From Rugalucina vietnamica (taxonomy: Eukaryota > Mollusca > Bivalvia > Lucinida > Lucinidae), in contig OZ024870.1 of the NCBI GenBank assembly GCA_964017185.1, forward strand, positions 64,334,812-64,398,811: a stretch of DNA of 64,000 bases. Reading direction: 5' to 3'. The position numbers were made by a program, and so were the translations under genes. Of the stretch, positions 1-15,000 are shown one piece after another (within the stretch, counting starts at the first letter, position 1; every line of letters starts with the position of its first letter). The notes beneath the pieces were generated by a model. The model saw nothing but the letters and a program-made list of their open reading frames with translations. It did no database searches and was not told the origin of the DNA.

Positions 1-43
1 CAGTGCTGCAATACATGTCATCATCATGAAACAGGCATACAAG
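1..43 (+). CDS. Gene A exon, 3' part of a PLAC-like module
   Basis: The window opens inside a module. The frame reads Q-CC-N-T-C followed by three His, and ends with one base of a split codon before donor GTATAG at 44. CC-x-T-C is the closing signature of every module in this gene, and the phase-1 end matches the next exon. Confidence 0.75.
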
Positions 44-3000
44 GTATAGAAACACTTTTAGTTTTCAAATGAAATTTAGTATTTGCGCTCACATCATCAC
101 ACTGGCAGTGGAAAAAGCATGTGGCGAGCGTCGCGACGAACGCAGAGACGTTTTAAAAATGAAGCAAATCCTTCATTTACCAGTATCGAGCAAAATTAAC
201 AAAACATTAACCAGACCATTCTGGGTCTTTAGTAGTTAAGACCGCCATTATGTACCAAATGACATTTGACGAAACAGACAATTAACATGTGACATAAAGA
301 TATTTTATTATTATTATTTTTTGTTTGTTTTACAACAAAGACGACAAGCCGCAGTAAACAACTAATTTTGAAATGCACTTTTCTGATAATTTTGGAACAA
401 GGCTTAATTTATCTTTCAGGATGTGCGTTCGGCGACAGAACACCGACTAGGTGTAGAAATCTTGATCGACATTTATGTTATAACAACTCCCAGAACTGCT
501 GTGAAACTTGTCATTATATGAAAGATCCGGACAATTGGAGTAAGTAGTCTTCAGTTGAGCTGCCGCACCAGAAAACCAACAAGCTGCATACGCGAAAACA
601 AAGACGCAGATCAGCTGTGCAGTGACTGCACAGCTGATCAGCGCCTTTGTTTTCGCTACAAGGATAGTACATTTGCTCTTCTACATAGACCCGAAATTTC
701 AAGCTTCTAGCCTGCTTCTGTGATTGTAAAGGTAGGTTTGTGTCAGATCTGGTCGGAAACCCAAAGTTGTTATTCTCACGCGAAGGCTCAGTTGATCTTT
801 CCCCGTTTTTACCATCCAATCTCAATCGCCACTCGAAAATTAAAAAAACGTGACGTGCATATATGCTGTGCACACACATGAATGCACGCATCAACAGCAA
901 ATGTATGGAAATCACGAAGTACTACCATCGATTAATATCTTTCGGTATCTACGCAACAGACAGCGTACTACATAACATGATTGTTTAAATTAACGAAAAG
1001 TAACACATGTAAGCAAAAAATGAACAGAACTAAGAACAGTGTTTGTCATTATATCTTAAAATGCTCGAGTTGTCAAATGACAGCATATGTAATGACAGTA
1101 CATGTTATTGGTTTGTTATGTTTTCAGCATGTCGATTTGGTGACAGAACCCCATCAGCCTGTAACATAGAAGTCTCGGACTGCTATAATAAAAGCGTGGA
1201 ATACAATTGCTGCGAAATGTGCAACGATCTCAAACAGAGTAACATCCAAGGTTATTACAAAACATTTTTTTCTGGAATCTTAAGGATAAAAGTGTTTAGA
1301 AATAAAAGATCAAAATTTTAAAACGATGTCGGTTTCAAACATGAACGAGGGTTGTCCTAAAGTTGTGAGGCTGTGATTACTTTTCAAAATGTTGTTTAGT
1401 TTTTCTTTACAATTAACGAGAATTGAAAAATATGTTGAAATAAGATTTATTGATCTGCAATGCACCTTTTGTAACGATCCTCGAAGTACTTTCTGAAAAC
1501 GAGGGACCACAAAACGAGTACAAACTGAATATTTATCGATATTTGGCATCTGGAAAATCATTCATTCATAGTCAGTCATAAAACCTATGGCTTGTGCTAT
1601 GGTATTTATAAAATCCCAATGAAGTTTCAAGAGTTTGTTTAATATACATATATGAGCTACTGCATAAGAAAACATACAAAATGCTTAGGCGAAAACAAAG
1701 GCGCAGATCAGCTTCGCGGTAACCGCGAAGCTGATCAGCGCCTTTGTTTTCGTTGCACGGATAGCACAATCCTTCCTCTTCTTAAATCCGAAAGTTCAAG
1801 CTTCTAGCCTGCTTCTGTGTCTGTACAGGCTGGTTTGTGTCAGACCTGATCAGAACCCAAATTGTTGGTTTTCTCATGCACAGGCTCATATCTTAATGAA
1901 TTTTGTGTAATTGTTTTTAAGGCTGTGAGTATGGCGACAAGTCCACTGACTGCTATTTTATTGACAGAAGGGACTGCTATAACTCGACTATCCGTCGCCA
2001 GTGTTGTGATACATGTGAGCAAGAAAGGAACACAAATCTGTCAGGTAAAATACTAAATTGTTTGTTTGTATGAATTGATGCTCAACGTCCCAGTCAACAG
2101 CTATGGTCATGTCGGGATATTGTCGCCATTTTATGGGACTTTTACCCAGCATTAGGATGTCACGACACGCAAAATGTGCTTGAAAAATAACCACCCAAGT
2201 AAACCAAAAGGGATTTTTTGTATGGATGGTTTGACTTGAAACCACTTTCCTGGGCAGGCTCAGACCTGAGCGGTTTACCAGTAGTCAGCTGACCAGTCAG
2301 TAGCGTATAAGTTGCTTGTAGACACAAGCAGCCCATCTATTTCTTTAGACCCCAGTTGGCGGGGGTCCTATACTAAATGTGTACTGAGCAACACATTGTA
2401 AATGTCTATTTTAAAAGGGTTATATTTTCTAAAAAAATATAATTACATGTATGGTAAAACAATCCAAAAAGGAGGAAGACACTGGTAAGAAAGTTATTAA
2501 TTATTGGCATGACATAAGAAAAAAATCATATTGTCTGTTCTGTTTTGCCCAAAGCCCTATTGGGTAAAACGGGGGTTTACTTGTTTACTTTACATGTTTA
2601 TACAATATTTAAGCCGCCGCATGGGAAAACCAACAATCTGCATTGGCGAAAACAAAAGCGCAGATCAGCTTCGCAGTAACTGCGAAGCTGACCAGCGCCT
2701 TTGTTTTCGCTACACGGATAGTACATTTCCTCTACTTTCTAAATCCAAAATTTCCAGCCTCTAACCATCTTCTGTGGCTGTACAGCCCGGTTTGTGTCGG
2801 ACCTGGTCGGAACCAAAGTTGTTGGTTTTCTCACGCACAGGCTCATTTTTCTTCCAATTTTTTATAGATAAAATTGGTGGTTGGTGGTAATCACAGCCTT
2901 GTTTTCAGTTAGGTGGTTGTTACGAGTACCAACAATAATCGCCAGAATCACAGTATAAAGTTGATAGTTTATACCAAGTAAATTTTGTGTACCTCATGAT

Positions 3001-6000
3001 AATGCAATATTGCGCGTTTCAGGATGTGAATTTGGAGACAAACCGGAGTGTTTAGCTGCCACTATGTACCAGTGTCAGACATCTATCACTGTCAGACAGC
3101 AGTGCTGCGAAACCTGTAATTATCTGCTGGAAAGAAGTGAGTAGAAAGTTTGACATCATGCAAAGGTTGCCCTGCTCATGAATACATTTTTTTTATTCAG
3201 AAAATAATATGAAAGATGGTTAGCTTTTGATTTTGTAAGTTCGTAATTAAAATAAAGAATATCACTTTCAGAAAGAAGTGAGTAGAAAGTTTGACATCAT
3301 GCAAAGATTGCCCTGCTCATGAATACATTTTTTTATTCAGAAAAAAATATGAAAGATGGTTAGCTTTTGATTTTGTAAGTTCGTAATTAAAATAAAGAAT
3401 ATCACTTTCGGAAAGAAGAGAGTAGAAAGTTTGACATCATGCAAAGATTGCCCTGCTCATGAATACATTTTTTATTCAGAAAAAAATATGAAAGATGGTT
3501 AGCTTTTGATTTTGTAAGTTCGTGATTAAAATAACGAATATCACTTTCAGAAAGAAGTGAGTAGAAAGTTTGACATCATGCAAAGATTGCCCTGCTCATC
3601 AATACATTTTTTTATTCAGAAAAAAAAATGTGAAAGATGGTTACCTTTTGATTTTGTAAGTTCGTAATTAAAATAAAGAATATCACTTTCAGAAAGAAGT
3701 GAGTAGAAAGTGTGACATCATGCAAAGATTGCCCTGCTCATGAATACATTTTTTATTCAGAAAAAAATATGAAAGATGGTTAGCTTTTGATTTTGTAAGT
3801 TCGTAATTAAAATAAAGAATATCACTTTCAAAAAGAAGAGAGTAGAACGTTTGACATCATGCAAAGATTGCCCTGCTCATGAAAACATTTTTTATTCAGA
3901 AAATCAGAAAAAATATGAAAGATGGTTAGCTTTTGATTTTGTAAGTTCGTAATTAAAATAAAGAATATCATTTTCAGAAAGAAGTGAGTGGAAAGTTTGA
4001 CATCATGCAAAGATTGCCCTGCTCATGAATACATTTTTATTCAGAAAATAATATGAAAGATGGTTAGCTTTTGATTTTGTAAGTTTGTAATTAAAATAAA
4101 GAATATCACTTTCAGAAAGAAGTGAGTAGAAAGTGTGACATCATGCAAAGATTGCCCTGCTCATGAATACATTTTTTATTCAGAAAAAAAAATATGAAAG
4201 ATGGTTAACTTTTGATTTTGTAAGTTCGTAATTTAAATAAAGAATATCACTTTGAGAAAAGGTCACTATGAAAATATTACCTTTCAGTGTAAGATATGTT
4301 CATTTAACTCAAATTACAAACTTACTATCCATCATTCTAACAAGCTCTGCCATTACAAACTATGTTAAAGCATATCCTCACATGAAAGTATAAATAATAA
4401 AACAAAGATAAAAAGATATATGTAAATGACGAAATCTTTTATTACTTTATTACATTGAAATGTAAATGTACTTTACTCATTACAGACTGTCCTTCAACTG
4501 ATGCGGCATCCTGCTTCATCACTGACGGGAGCCAGTGCTATGATCCCGACACAGAGAGGGAATGCTGTTACAGCTGCCTAGAATACTATGATCCTTTAAG
4601 ATCAAGTAGGTTTTGACGTTCTTTATCTACATTGCACAGTGTAGAACCATCATTGCATTTGGTATAAATAATTCATGTTCATCGTACAACAGCAGTATCA
4701 ATATATCGAATTGCATCGAACCGTTCAACTATGATCTTAAGTCGCCATGTCATCAGATAAGTGTCATAGTGACATTTTTGCATTGCCACTTTGTTCAACA
4801 TATATATTGGTCATTAAGAAATGCATGAAAATCGTATGTCAGCAAATATAACATTGCCATCATAAGAGTGCCTTTGCCTTTAAAGCAATGTTGATGTGTA
4901 TCTGGAAATAATTCTACTTTAAATTGTTGTTAAGAAAAGTAGACCATCACCTGACACCATGTTTCAGACTGTTCTTACGGGGACCAGAGAATCTGCTGGA
5001 ACACACTTTCCCAGCACTGCTATGATGCAGTTACTGAATCTGAGTGCTGTATTACCTGCAGCTATTTCAGCTCTTACAGTCTTTCAGGTTTTTCATTGTG
5101 ATTAATATCGTCTAACACCAGAGTGACACTGTTTCAACTTATATGCATGTTAACTCAATGTTATTGCATGATTCGACGCCATAACCATTTGTTTATGATT
5201 CGTTTGATGCTTTTAGAAATACATAGTTTGTGTACTTGTAAAAAGGTTATTGTCATTTATACTTCGAAATTCAGTTTATATTACTAACAGAATTTCAAAA
5301 TCTCACTGAATCCTCGAAATAACCGATGTATGGAATAACATGATTATCATAATGTCTCAGCTTATAATAATTCTCATTCACCTTTTAGTGACATAATAAC
5401 GCTGTTCGTTCGTTATGGCATTTACAGGTTTTCTTGTGTGAGCAAATGATGAATGCAAACAATTACACGCTGAAAGTCCTTATTAATTAAATACATAATG
5501 TATTCCATTTTTTCCAATACCGTTTTCCATTTGTTTGTGCATTTGTGTAGAGTCATTTCATAGAAATTGGTTTAAGTTGGTGTTTCGAGTGAGCGAATAT
5601 ACAACCGATTGCGTCTTCTTTAGCTAAGCCGTTTTGTGAATTTATAAAGACATCAAAATGTTCTTATTTTGCTGACGAGTGTACAATGTTACGTTGCAGT
5701 ACATGATGAAATTCAAAGCTTACGTATTACTCCTAAATATAACATTTTAATTGTTGCTAAGATAGGAGAAATATCTGGGATCTGCATAGTAAACTTTCTT
5801 GTCACATCTATGGTTTTCCAGGGCTTTTCTAGTTTCCGACCTCCATCACAACAATATAACGCCAACATCCGCGTTTTCAAGCACGCATATTTAAATTTCT
5901 TTAGATTTCCGTATAATTAATTGAACAAAATATTTCTTACAGATGAGTGTAAGTATGGTGACCGACAGCCAGACGAATGCTCTCCCATGGACTATACCAA

Positions 6001-9000
6001 GTGCTACGAGCAAGAGTTTGAAAAGAAATGCTGCGAGTCATGTGGATACTACAGACTAGACGAAAAACCATATGGTACATATACAGTGGAATTTAATAAG
6101 ATTTCTCATGAGTTTAATTTAATATGACAAAGCATAGAACATAAATTCAAAGTAATTTTAAGTAGTTCAAAATAAAGTACACTTTTGTGCAAAATTAAGC
6201 ACTGTTATACCTCACAAATACTTTATAACGAGTGATAAATTTATTATAAACGAACATATGTCAAGCCCAGACACAGAATTTTCCTCACACTTGGTAGACC
6301 CCTATCCAATGTGGTCATTATCACGTCGTATTTATTTGGATACTGTATGGTTTCAGAATTTCAAATAAATATGTAAAGTTCTGAAAACATTTACTATATG
6401 GCCGGTTACATTAACTGCTGATGTTTAAATCAAGTATTATGTTCTTTAAAAAGATCAATTAGTATGATATAATGTATGGTTTTGCTTATACATGTTTGTG
6501 TTTGTAGATTGTCGCTACGGAGATCGCGTTACCAACTGCTCTTCTATTGCTACATATGAATGTTACGAAGCAGAAATAGAAGACCTAACATGTTGTGATA
6601 CGTGCAATATTTACAACCAAGAGAGTGATTACGGATATGGTAGGTGTAACTTTTGCATCGCAGTCCCTGGTTTATTCAAAGCCTGCCTCCTTAGAACTTA
6701 GATGCATTGTTATCTTTCTCGCCATTAACTGTTAATTTAAAACTTATCCTGTGTAGTCATTGTAATATTTTTTTAACTTTCTGTTGAGTACATTGATTAA
6801 TTCATCTAGTATGTCTGGTCAAGATTTAATATTCGTTAATTCAGCGAAATTCGGTTGGAATTTAATTTACCTTAATGAGACACATTTGTGAGGTGACTGA
6901 TGAAAAGGGAGATATACGCACCTGTGTCAACGATACATGTGCACAATTTTATACCATTTTTACTTTGCAAGGACAAAATGTTCAAGACAATTTTCTTTTC
7001 GCTGAACAACCTTTATGAAGATTTTTCAAAAACATCCTTCAAAAATCCTCAGTAATCATAACATTTTTATCTAGTCTTCTGGGTCTTTCTTCCCTAGCAT
7101 GTAGATACGCAGATAGAATAGATGATTGTTACAATGTCCACCCCTCAGAATGTTATGATATGGAGCGTAACGATATATGCTGTCAATACTGTCAGCACAA
7201 AGAGAGACTCGACTATCCAAGTAAGAAAGCTTGATTGTTTAGGTTTTTATTAAACGCGAGAAAACCGGTCTTCGGGATTTCCGACAAGGTCTAACACAAA
7301 CTGACCTGTACAGTCACAGAAGCAGGCTAGAAGCATGAAATTTCGGATGTAAGAAGAAGAGGAAATGTACTATCCGTGTAGCGAAAACAAAGGAGCTGAT
7401 CAGCTTCGCGGTTACCGCGAAGCTGATCTGCGGCTTTGTTTCCGCAAAAATCCGGTTTTCTCACGATGCGGCTCAAATAAAGCTTGTCTTCGTTCTTCAA
7501 TTTGTATTAAATAAAAATAAAACCGAGATCCACATATTAAAGAGAAAGGGGTTGTTCCATACCGCACATACATATTTTGCATTGTTAATTAAATAAATGT
7601 TCGATTCATAATTCGAACTTGTTTACGAATAGTAATAATGATTAAAAACCTACATTTCTAATGATTCAGGTCAAATTTATAATTCCTTGATTGTTTTGCG
7701 AATTTAGATACACTAAATAAAACGTCATACCATGAAAAATGATGACATTCTCAAATACTGTGTTTTATAAACCTTTTTATTTAAACCAAATGTAAATCTT
7801 GTATAGTGTAGAATCTGCCCGTGAAACCTGCAGATACCACAAGAACATTTCTGTTCAAAACTAAAGCGACCAATTAGTGATTATAGCCCCCCACCCACCC
7901 CGTCTGATTCAGAGCCAATTAATCATGCGCATTTGTTTCTTTTATAGACTGTAAATATGGTGACCGCTCATCAATCTGTTCTGGTATCAACCCCCGAGAA
8001 TGTTACGAGAGAGAATACGAATGTTGCGAGACCTGTCCAAATATGGTCAAGTTCTATAACACAGAAGTAGGTAAGGAGTTTTCGTTTACTTAGCATAGCC
8101 AGCTAAAAGTAGAGTTTATATGAACGCTTTTCGATTTTTGTTGTACATTGCCCTTCAGGTTTTTGTAATAATGCTTAATTCAATTACTACATATCTTTTT
8201 TCATTTCATAATAAATTTAAAATTATATTTCACATTTAGTCACTATTTTTGTTTGAGGTTTTGCATTATGTAAATATTTTATGTTATTTGAATGATTTCA
8301 TTGTCCCCCGCCTTTTCGAAGAAAAGCGGAGGGACATGGTTTTTGGCTTTCCGTCATTCCGTCTGTCCGTCTGTCCTTCCGTCCTTCTGTCCTTCCGTCC
8401 CCCTATAGGAGTATGTCTGTCCTTCCGTCCTTCTGTCCTTCCGTCCCCCTATAGGAGTATGTACCTTGTGTGCGCAACTTCTCCTACAGTTTCATTCCGA
8501 TTCTTTTGAAACTTTACAGATGTCTTCATCATGCTTTGAAGATGTGCATGTGGTTTGGATATAATCCTCAGATTAATTTTTGACACTTTTTTGCAATTTG
8601 AACTTAGTCATTTTTTGTGCATTTTGATGATGAAAGTGAATAGACAGTGGGTAGCTTGTGTGCGCAACTCCTCCTACATCTTTTTTTCCGATTCTTTTGA
8701 AACTTTACAGATGTCTTGACCATGCCTTGAAGATGTGCATGTGGTTTGGATATAATCCTCAGGTTAATTTTTGACACTTTTTTTTGCAATTTGAACTTAG
8801 TCATTTTTTCGGGTATTTTGACAATGAAAGTGAATGGACAGTGGGTGCCTTGTGTGCGCAACTCCTCCCACAGTTTTATTCCGATTCTTTTGAAACTTTA
8901 CAGGTGTCTTGATGATGCTTTGAAGATATGCATGTGCTTAGGATATAATCCAGGTTAATTTTTGACACTTTTTTGCAATTTGAACTTAGTCGTTTTTCAG

Positions 9001-12000
9001 GCATTTATACAATGAAAGTGAATGGGCATTGGGTACCTTGTGTGCACAACTCCTCCCACAGTTTTATTTCGATTCTTTTCAAACTGTCCTGACCATGATT
9101 TGAAGATTTGCATGTGGTTTGAATATAATCCTCAGATTAAGGTTTGACACTATGACACAAAGTAAATGCATGTGATTTGGATATACATTATTATCAGATT
9201 ATATTTATGTAACTAAACAATTAAGGCGGGGGACATAAATTCTCTGAATTTGCTTGTTTTTACTTCTTCCAAAAACAATAAAAAGTAAATATAAAAAAAA
9301 TTAAAAAATAAATAAATAAATAAATAAATAGTTGATAACTATGCTGCCTTCTTTAATTGCACGCCGATGGGTTGGGCGTCAGACTCTACGATGGCCCCGA
9401 CATAACGCTATTTATTTTAGTTGATTGGGGCCGGAGATTCTTGTCTGTTGCTTGGCCCAGTTGGTGTTTTTCATTTGCTCCGGGCTTCAGTAAGTTATTC
9501 GGCGCCCAGGGATCTCCATCGTCGGGCAGCTTACTGAGTCTGTGAGTCCTCGTTTTTGATTCATCATGGTGGTACCTTATGTACGTTTTCATATTTTTAT
9601 TTAAGTTCGGGTAACTGAGTTGCCGCTTATTGGGAAATAACTGCTCACTCGGCTTACGATATGTTTTCCAAGTAAAAGTACCTAATTGTCAATTAAGTTT
9701 TTTTCACTTCGGTTTTTGGAGTGGGAATTTCTTTTTGATTGCGCTTTCTCCTCATCATTGCCTACTTGTACCTTTATACTAATCATATGAGCTCATGGAG
9801 ATATAACAGCTCATGAGCTAATACAATTTAACATCATCAAGTTAAACTATTATCACCATAATCATTAACTACATACGAACTATGCGTCCGCCTTTAACCT
9901 AGTATCAAATCACTTTCTGTTTGTTTATTTTTCAACCTGTCTCTTACAGGTATCTTCTATATCATGTCCTTCAAAACGGAAGCTTCATCGGAGTTCAACG
10001 GCATAATTAAATCATTTACTTAACATAGTGGCATGTGAAACTCATGCAAGTTAAACCCACATACAGTACATGTATGCCTGTCACCCTATTTACGAGGCAT
10101 ACATGTAGACACATAGTATAGCCCCATATATGACTCCGAAAATGAAATAAACATGTCAAATTATTCCTGATGCCCCCAAAGATAGATATGGACTCACCCA
10201 AATGATTAAAATGATAAAAAGATATATCAACTTTCAGAGAATTGTACATATGGCGACAGAGGAGGCGGCTGTGGGGGAATTCAAGCCAGCGACTGTTATA
10301 ACCCAGACACTAAATACAAGTGCTGTGAGACGTGCTTCTATCTACAAAATAATGCAAGCCCAGGTCAGTATCTTGATGCCAATTTTGTACCAAATTTAAA
10401 TGCATGTCTACAATGTGATATATCAGTTTTAATGTTCGAATGGATGTTGAATAAAGTAAAATTAGCTGTATTATAGACAGAAACATTTCTTGTAAAATGT
10501 TCAATGCATATTCAACAGAATAGTATTTGTTTTGAATAGAAATCGTATTGTTATGTACAGTGCAAGTGCAATAGAATACTTTTTGATTCACATTTGATTT
10601 GAAAAGAAATTGATTGTTATTTACTGTGCAAGTCCAATAGAATGAGATATGTTTTGAAAAGATATCGTATTGCTATGTTTAATGCAAATGTTATAGAACA
10701 GCATTTGACTTGGAATAAAATTATATAGATATGTACATTGCAAGTGCAACAGAATATGATTTGACTCAGAAAGAAAGCGAATGTAATGTTATACATAGTA
10801 TGTGTGTAATAAAATAACATTTAATCTTAAAAGAAATTGTATTGTTATTTACAAAGCAAGTGTTGATACGTAAAATGAAATTGCAATGAAATATAGTTTC
10901 ATGAAAAGGAAAATAACCATTATTTTGTACAATATATATGCTTTAGAATAGCATTTTATGTGAAATGAAAACATATTAGTTTTTACAATGCAAGTTCATT
11001 AGAAGATATGTAACTAGAAAGATAAAGTTTATTTTTGCGTACAATGGATGTGTAAAGTAGTATTTGGTTTTTAAAAATGTATTGTTACGTGGTTTGTTCA
11101 TAAATAACGTAGACTTTTGCTGTAAAACGCTCACTGAGCAAATCATGGTACTGAAACATGCATCATGTTATTTTGGAATTTTCACTTAATCAGTGAACAA
11201 AATTTTAGCGTGATAACGTTGATACTATAGGCACACGAGCTGTTTATTTTACCATGGTAACGGTCACCCGAGGCACTCCGAATTTTTACCTCATTTATAC
11301 GCATTTTGCTTATAAAACAGTTGATAATTAACGCATTTGCTTGAAATTACGTACGAGTTACACCAAGCACCATTACAACGTTACCTGAAAAAATAATGTC
11401 ATTTGGCAACTGCATTCGGAAGAAAACACTTTTTAAAGTTCCTCTGAGCCAACGTCAAAACGTCCAGTTTTTTGCGGCAATGGATCGCCTTGAAAACCGT
11501 ACAGTCATCATGTTCTGTCGAGATCTCCGGAAATACCAAAGGAAGCCCTACACAATGAGTACTGGAGCTTCAAGGAAGACTTCTGTCAGTTGGGCATTGG
11601 TCTTTAAGTGGTATAAAAGGTTTCAGAAGTGTGGAGATTCGATTTAAGAGCTTCGGGTCGAGGGCGGAAATCAAGTTTCACGGAGAAAACGTTGACGTTG
11701 ATTCTTAACTCTCACGATGTAGAGGGGCGATTGGCTGTTCGTGCCCTGTCCGAAAGGTGCGATATGAGTATAAAAAATTTTTGTGCCTTATGTATGTTTT
11801 CATATTTTTAGTTAAGTTAAGGTAACTGATTGGCCACCTATTGGGAAAATAGCTGCCCATTCGGCTTACGATTGTTTCATGGTATAAGTACCTGATTGTT
11901 AGTTTGGTTTTTTCCCACCTCGGTTTTTGGAGTGGGAATCTTTTTCTGATTGCCCCTTTTCCTGATCTTTGCCTACTTGTACCTGTCTACAATGTGTTGA

Positions 12001-15000
12001 CAAAGCAGTTAAACATGGCAAGGGTGCATAATGGTGACTTCTTTGAGAAGAAATGAACACTTCAATGACAGCTGTTCATCACTCAACGGTAAACACGTCG
12101 TTGACGTCACGTAACCCAGTTGACGTGCCCCGCGGTCATGGTACTAGCTGTCTTTGGGAGCCTGTAACTTTCCGAAAACTCATCAGATCTACACCAAACT
12201 TGGCCACATGACGGCGAATTGATACGAAAATACGCTGATATTTTTTAATTGCAATGTTTCACCACATTCTAAAGTTATCAAGTTAGTTTACGTTATTTAT
12301 GAAAATCCCTCGTATGTACAATGCATGTGTAGTAGAATAATATTTGATTTGACAAAATGTATTGTTAAATGCATGATTTAGTATAACATTATTTCCTTAA
12401 ATATTTTCACTGAGGTAAATATATGTATGGATATTTAAAAAAAAGTGATAGTGAACAAGCCATACTATTACAGACTGTCTCCATGGAGATAGAGATTCCA
12501 CATGTTCCAGTATCCAAGCTCATGAATGTTACTATAGAAGTCAAGAGTGTTGTGAAACATGCTCCTATCTAGAAAAAGCAGGTGATATACTGAGTATATA
12601 TATTTTTTTAAAAAATATTAGTATTCAAAATGTATTAGATCTATTTTAGAGGTTAACTTACATTCTGTGAATGCAGCAAGCAATTGTATTCTGTCCGTAA
12701 TAAAACTGAAAAAGAAGTCAAGGTGCTCCTTTTAAATTTTAATAGCTCAGTATGTGACAATATCTAAGTCTTTACTATTGACAAAGTTTTGATACAGAGC
12801 ATGTGCAGGAACGTGGAAACACACGTAGAAATTACGCCACTGTTTGAAAACAATAAATAACAACTAAAATCAACCCTTTATAAATCGGCGACGAAAAGTT
12901 TCCAGTCTTAAAAAATGTCTACTTTTTATCAAATCCTGTACCATATGTATATTGCGTATTGTATTTACTTAAAAATTGATGGAATAAATATTGTTAAAAA
13001 CCAAAATATGTCAGCTTAGGTAGAACTGTTTTAGGTTATTCAATTGTGAAAACAAATTCAGTCTGTTAAAACACTTGAGCTAACTTTTTAATCGTATATT
13101 GTAGGGCAACCCCAATGCAAGTATGGTGACAAAGAACAATATTGTAGAAATATTGTTGGAGGGGACTGTTATGATGAGATGACCGAGGAGAAATGTTGTC
13201 AAACTTGTCCTGGATTTATTCGAACTGACCAGCCATGTAATAATATTTTGCACCTTGACAACAAATTTAATATTTTTGTTTGAAGAATGAAAAAAGATTT
13301 TCTTTCTTCTTTCAACATGTTGAAATATATATCATCCTTACATATCAACCAAATAATGCCACACTATAACATGATGACTTCATATTATAGTTTTTCTTGT
13401 TTTATAAGGATAATCTATTTATAATGGTAGTAGGGGTCAGGTTGTCAAGACAGTCGTTTCTTATTTCAGTTCGAAATTGGTAGAATGTTTATCGTTAAGG
13501 CAAGCACTTCTTGTAACTTAAAGCTTATAGCACATTGAATCTTGAATTTGTGCTTCATCTTATTTAATGGAAACAAGAATGCTTGGTTTGAAAAGACGCT
13601 TCACAATTCTTTTGAAAAATTCAAAGGTTGGAGAACATGAATCAAATTAGTTTATTAAAACATGGGTTTCCCTTAACGAATAACTTATCTTCTTAAGAGC
13701 AGTTGAAATGCATTAATAGTAGAATATAGTTAAGTGCAGTGGCAGTGGCCACTTTAGGGAAATAGGGTATATAACAGGAAATAATGGTATATTTACGTTG
13801 TATCAGTACATGATTGCCAATTTGGTTTTGCCCATTTGTATTTTGAGGGGAGGGATTTTGGCTCTAATTGCACCAGTTCCTGATCATTGCCTTTCTCATC
13901 TTTTTAGATTACTGTCGGTATGGCGACCGTGGATCTACATGCCCCGATGTCCACTCCTACCCGTACCAGTGTTATGCTACAGACAGGAGGGATGAATGTT
14001 GTGATGCTTGTGAGCAAGTGAAAACTGATGATATAGGTACATATATTACTATAATACTGACCACAAATAAATTCTAAAATTGACGACAATAGGTATTTCA
14101 AAAGTTTTATACAGGTTTGTATCAAAATACATTATTCAGTATCAAAATACATTATCCGTCCTTATAGGAACCTCTTTGGACAAGTGTACTCGTTTAAGGC
14201 TCAATTGATAGAAAAACTCCTTTATGGGTTGTTTTGTAATTTGTCTGTGAAATTATAGAGAAAAAGTTGCAGATATGAGTAAAATAGTTATGGTTTTAAA
14301 GTGTTTGATATAATAATTCTAGCAATTCATAGACAATAAAAAAACATTATGAAACTCGAACGACTGATGTGCACCATAAAATCAGAGAGTATTAAAAGTT
14401 ATACATGTACCTTGGCTTAACAGACCGGCTTGTGTCAGACCTGTTTGGAAACCCAAATTGTTGGTTTTCTCTAGCGAAGGCTCGTTTGTTTCATTTCTAG
14501 AATGCCTATATGGAGACAGAGAAGAAGACTGTAGATGGATACCAGCGCGTAGATGCTATGATATTACTATAGAGAATAAATGCTGTGATGCATGTCCAGA
14601 TATGAAAAACAGCTCGAATCAAGGTATAGAGTTTATAGGTGGTAAAATTATGTTTGCTATTCTCAAGCCTATTATGTCTATCTTTTTATTCAGTTTAACG
14701 TCCATTTCAAGATTGACAGGATATTATTATGTGATATTGGTCAATGTGACATTGGTCAGTGAGTAAGAATATCATCGAAATTATATGATCATCTAATTTA
14801 ATTCAATTTCCTATAGCTGACTGAATCAGAAAATTAATAAGCACTTGCATTTTAACAAAAAGGTAAATGATACAAGCAAACTTACATGTTCAGTTTGGAA
14901 AGGCAGCAATGAAAAGAGTGTTTATTGTATGACTTGGTGTGATAATATTTAGGCTATTTGGTAGTAAAAGTATTAACATTATTTCTGTAACTTTAGGATG

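Larger units (their letters stand above)
11088..12312 (+). mobile_element. Mariner-like element relic with TA target site
   Basis: Termini starting CGTGG.TTTGTTCATAAATAACGTA and, inverted at the right, CGAGGGATTTTCATAAATAACG, flanked by TA (11086-11087 and 12313-12314). Length 1225 bp, close to the usual 1.3 kb. It carries N-terminal and C-terminal pieces of a transposase, but the middle is replaced by an R1 repeat fragment. It cannot be autonomous. Confidence 0.8.

Noticed and set aside
3129..4258. CRISPR-like direct repeats
   Set aside because: Units are contiguous 141-bp tandem copies with no unique spacers, in an animal gene intron.
5669..5920. Open frame upstream of the exon at 5943
   Set aside because: No domain pattern; TTTCTAGTTTCCGACCTCC may be a decayed SINE tail, but too weak to annotate.
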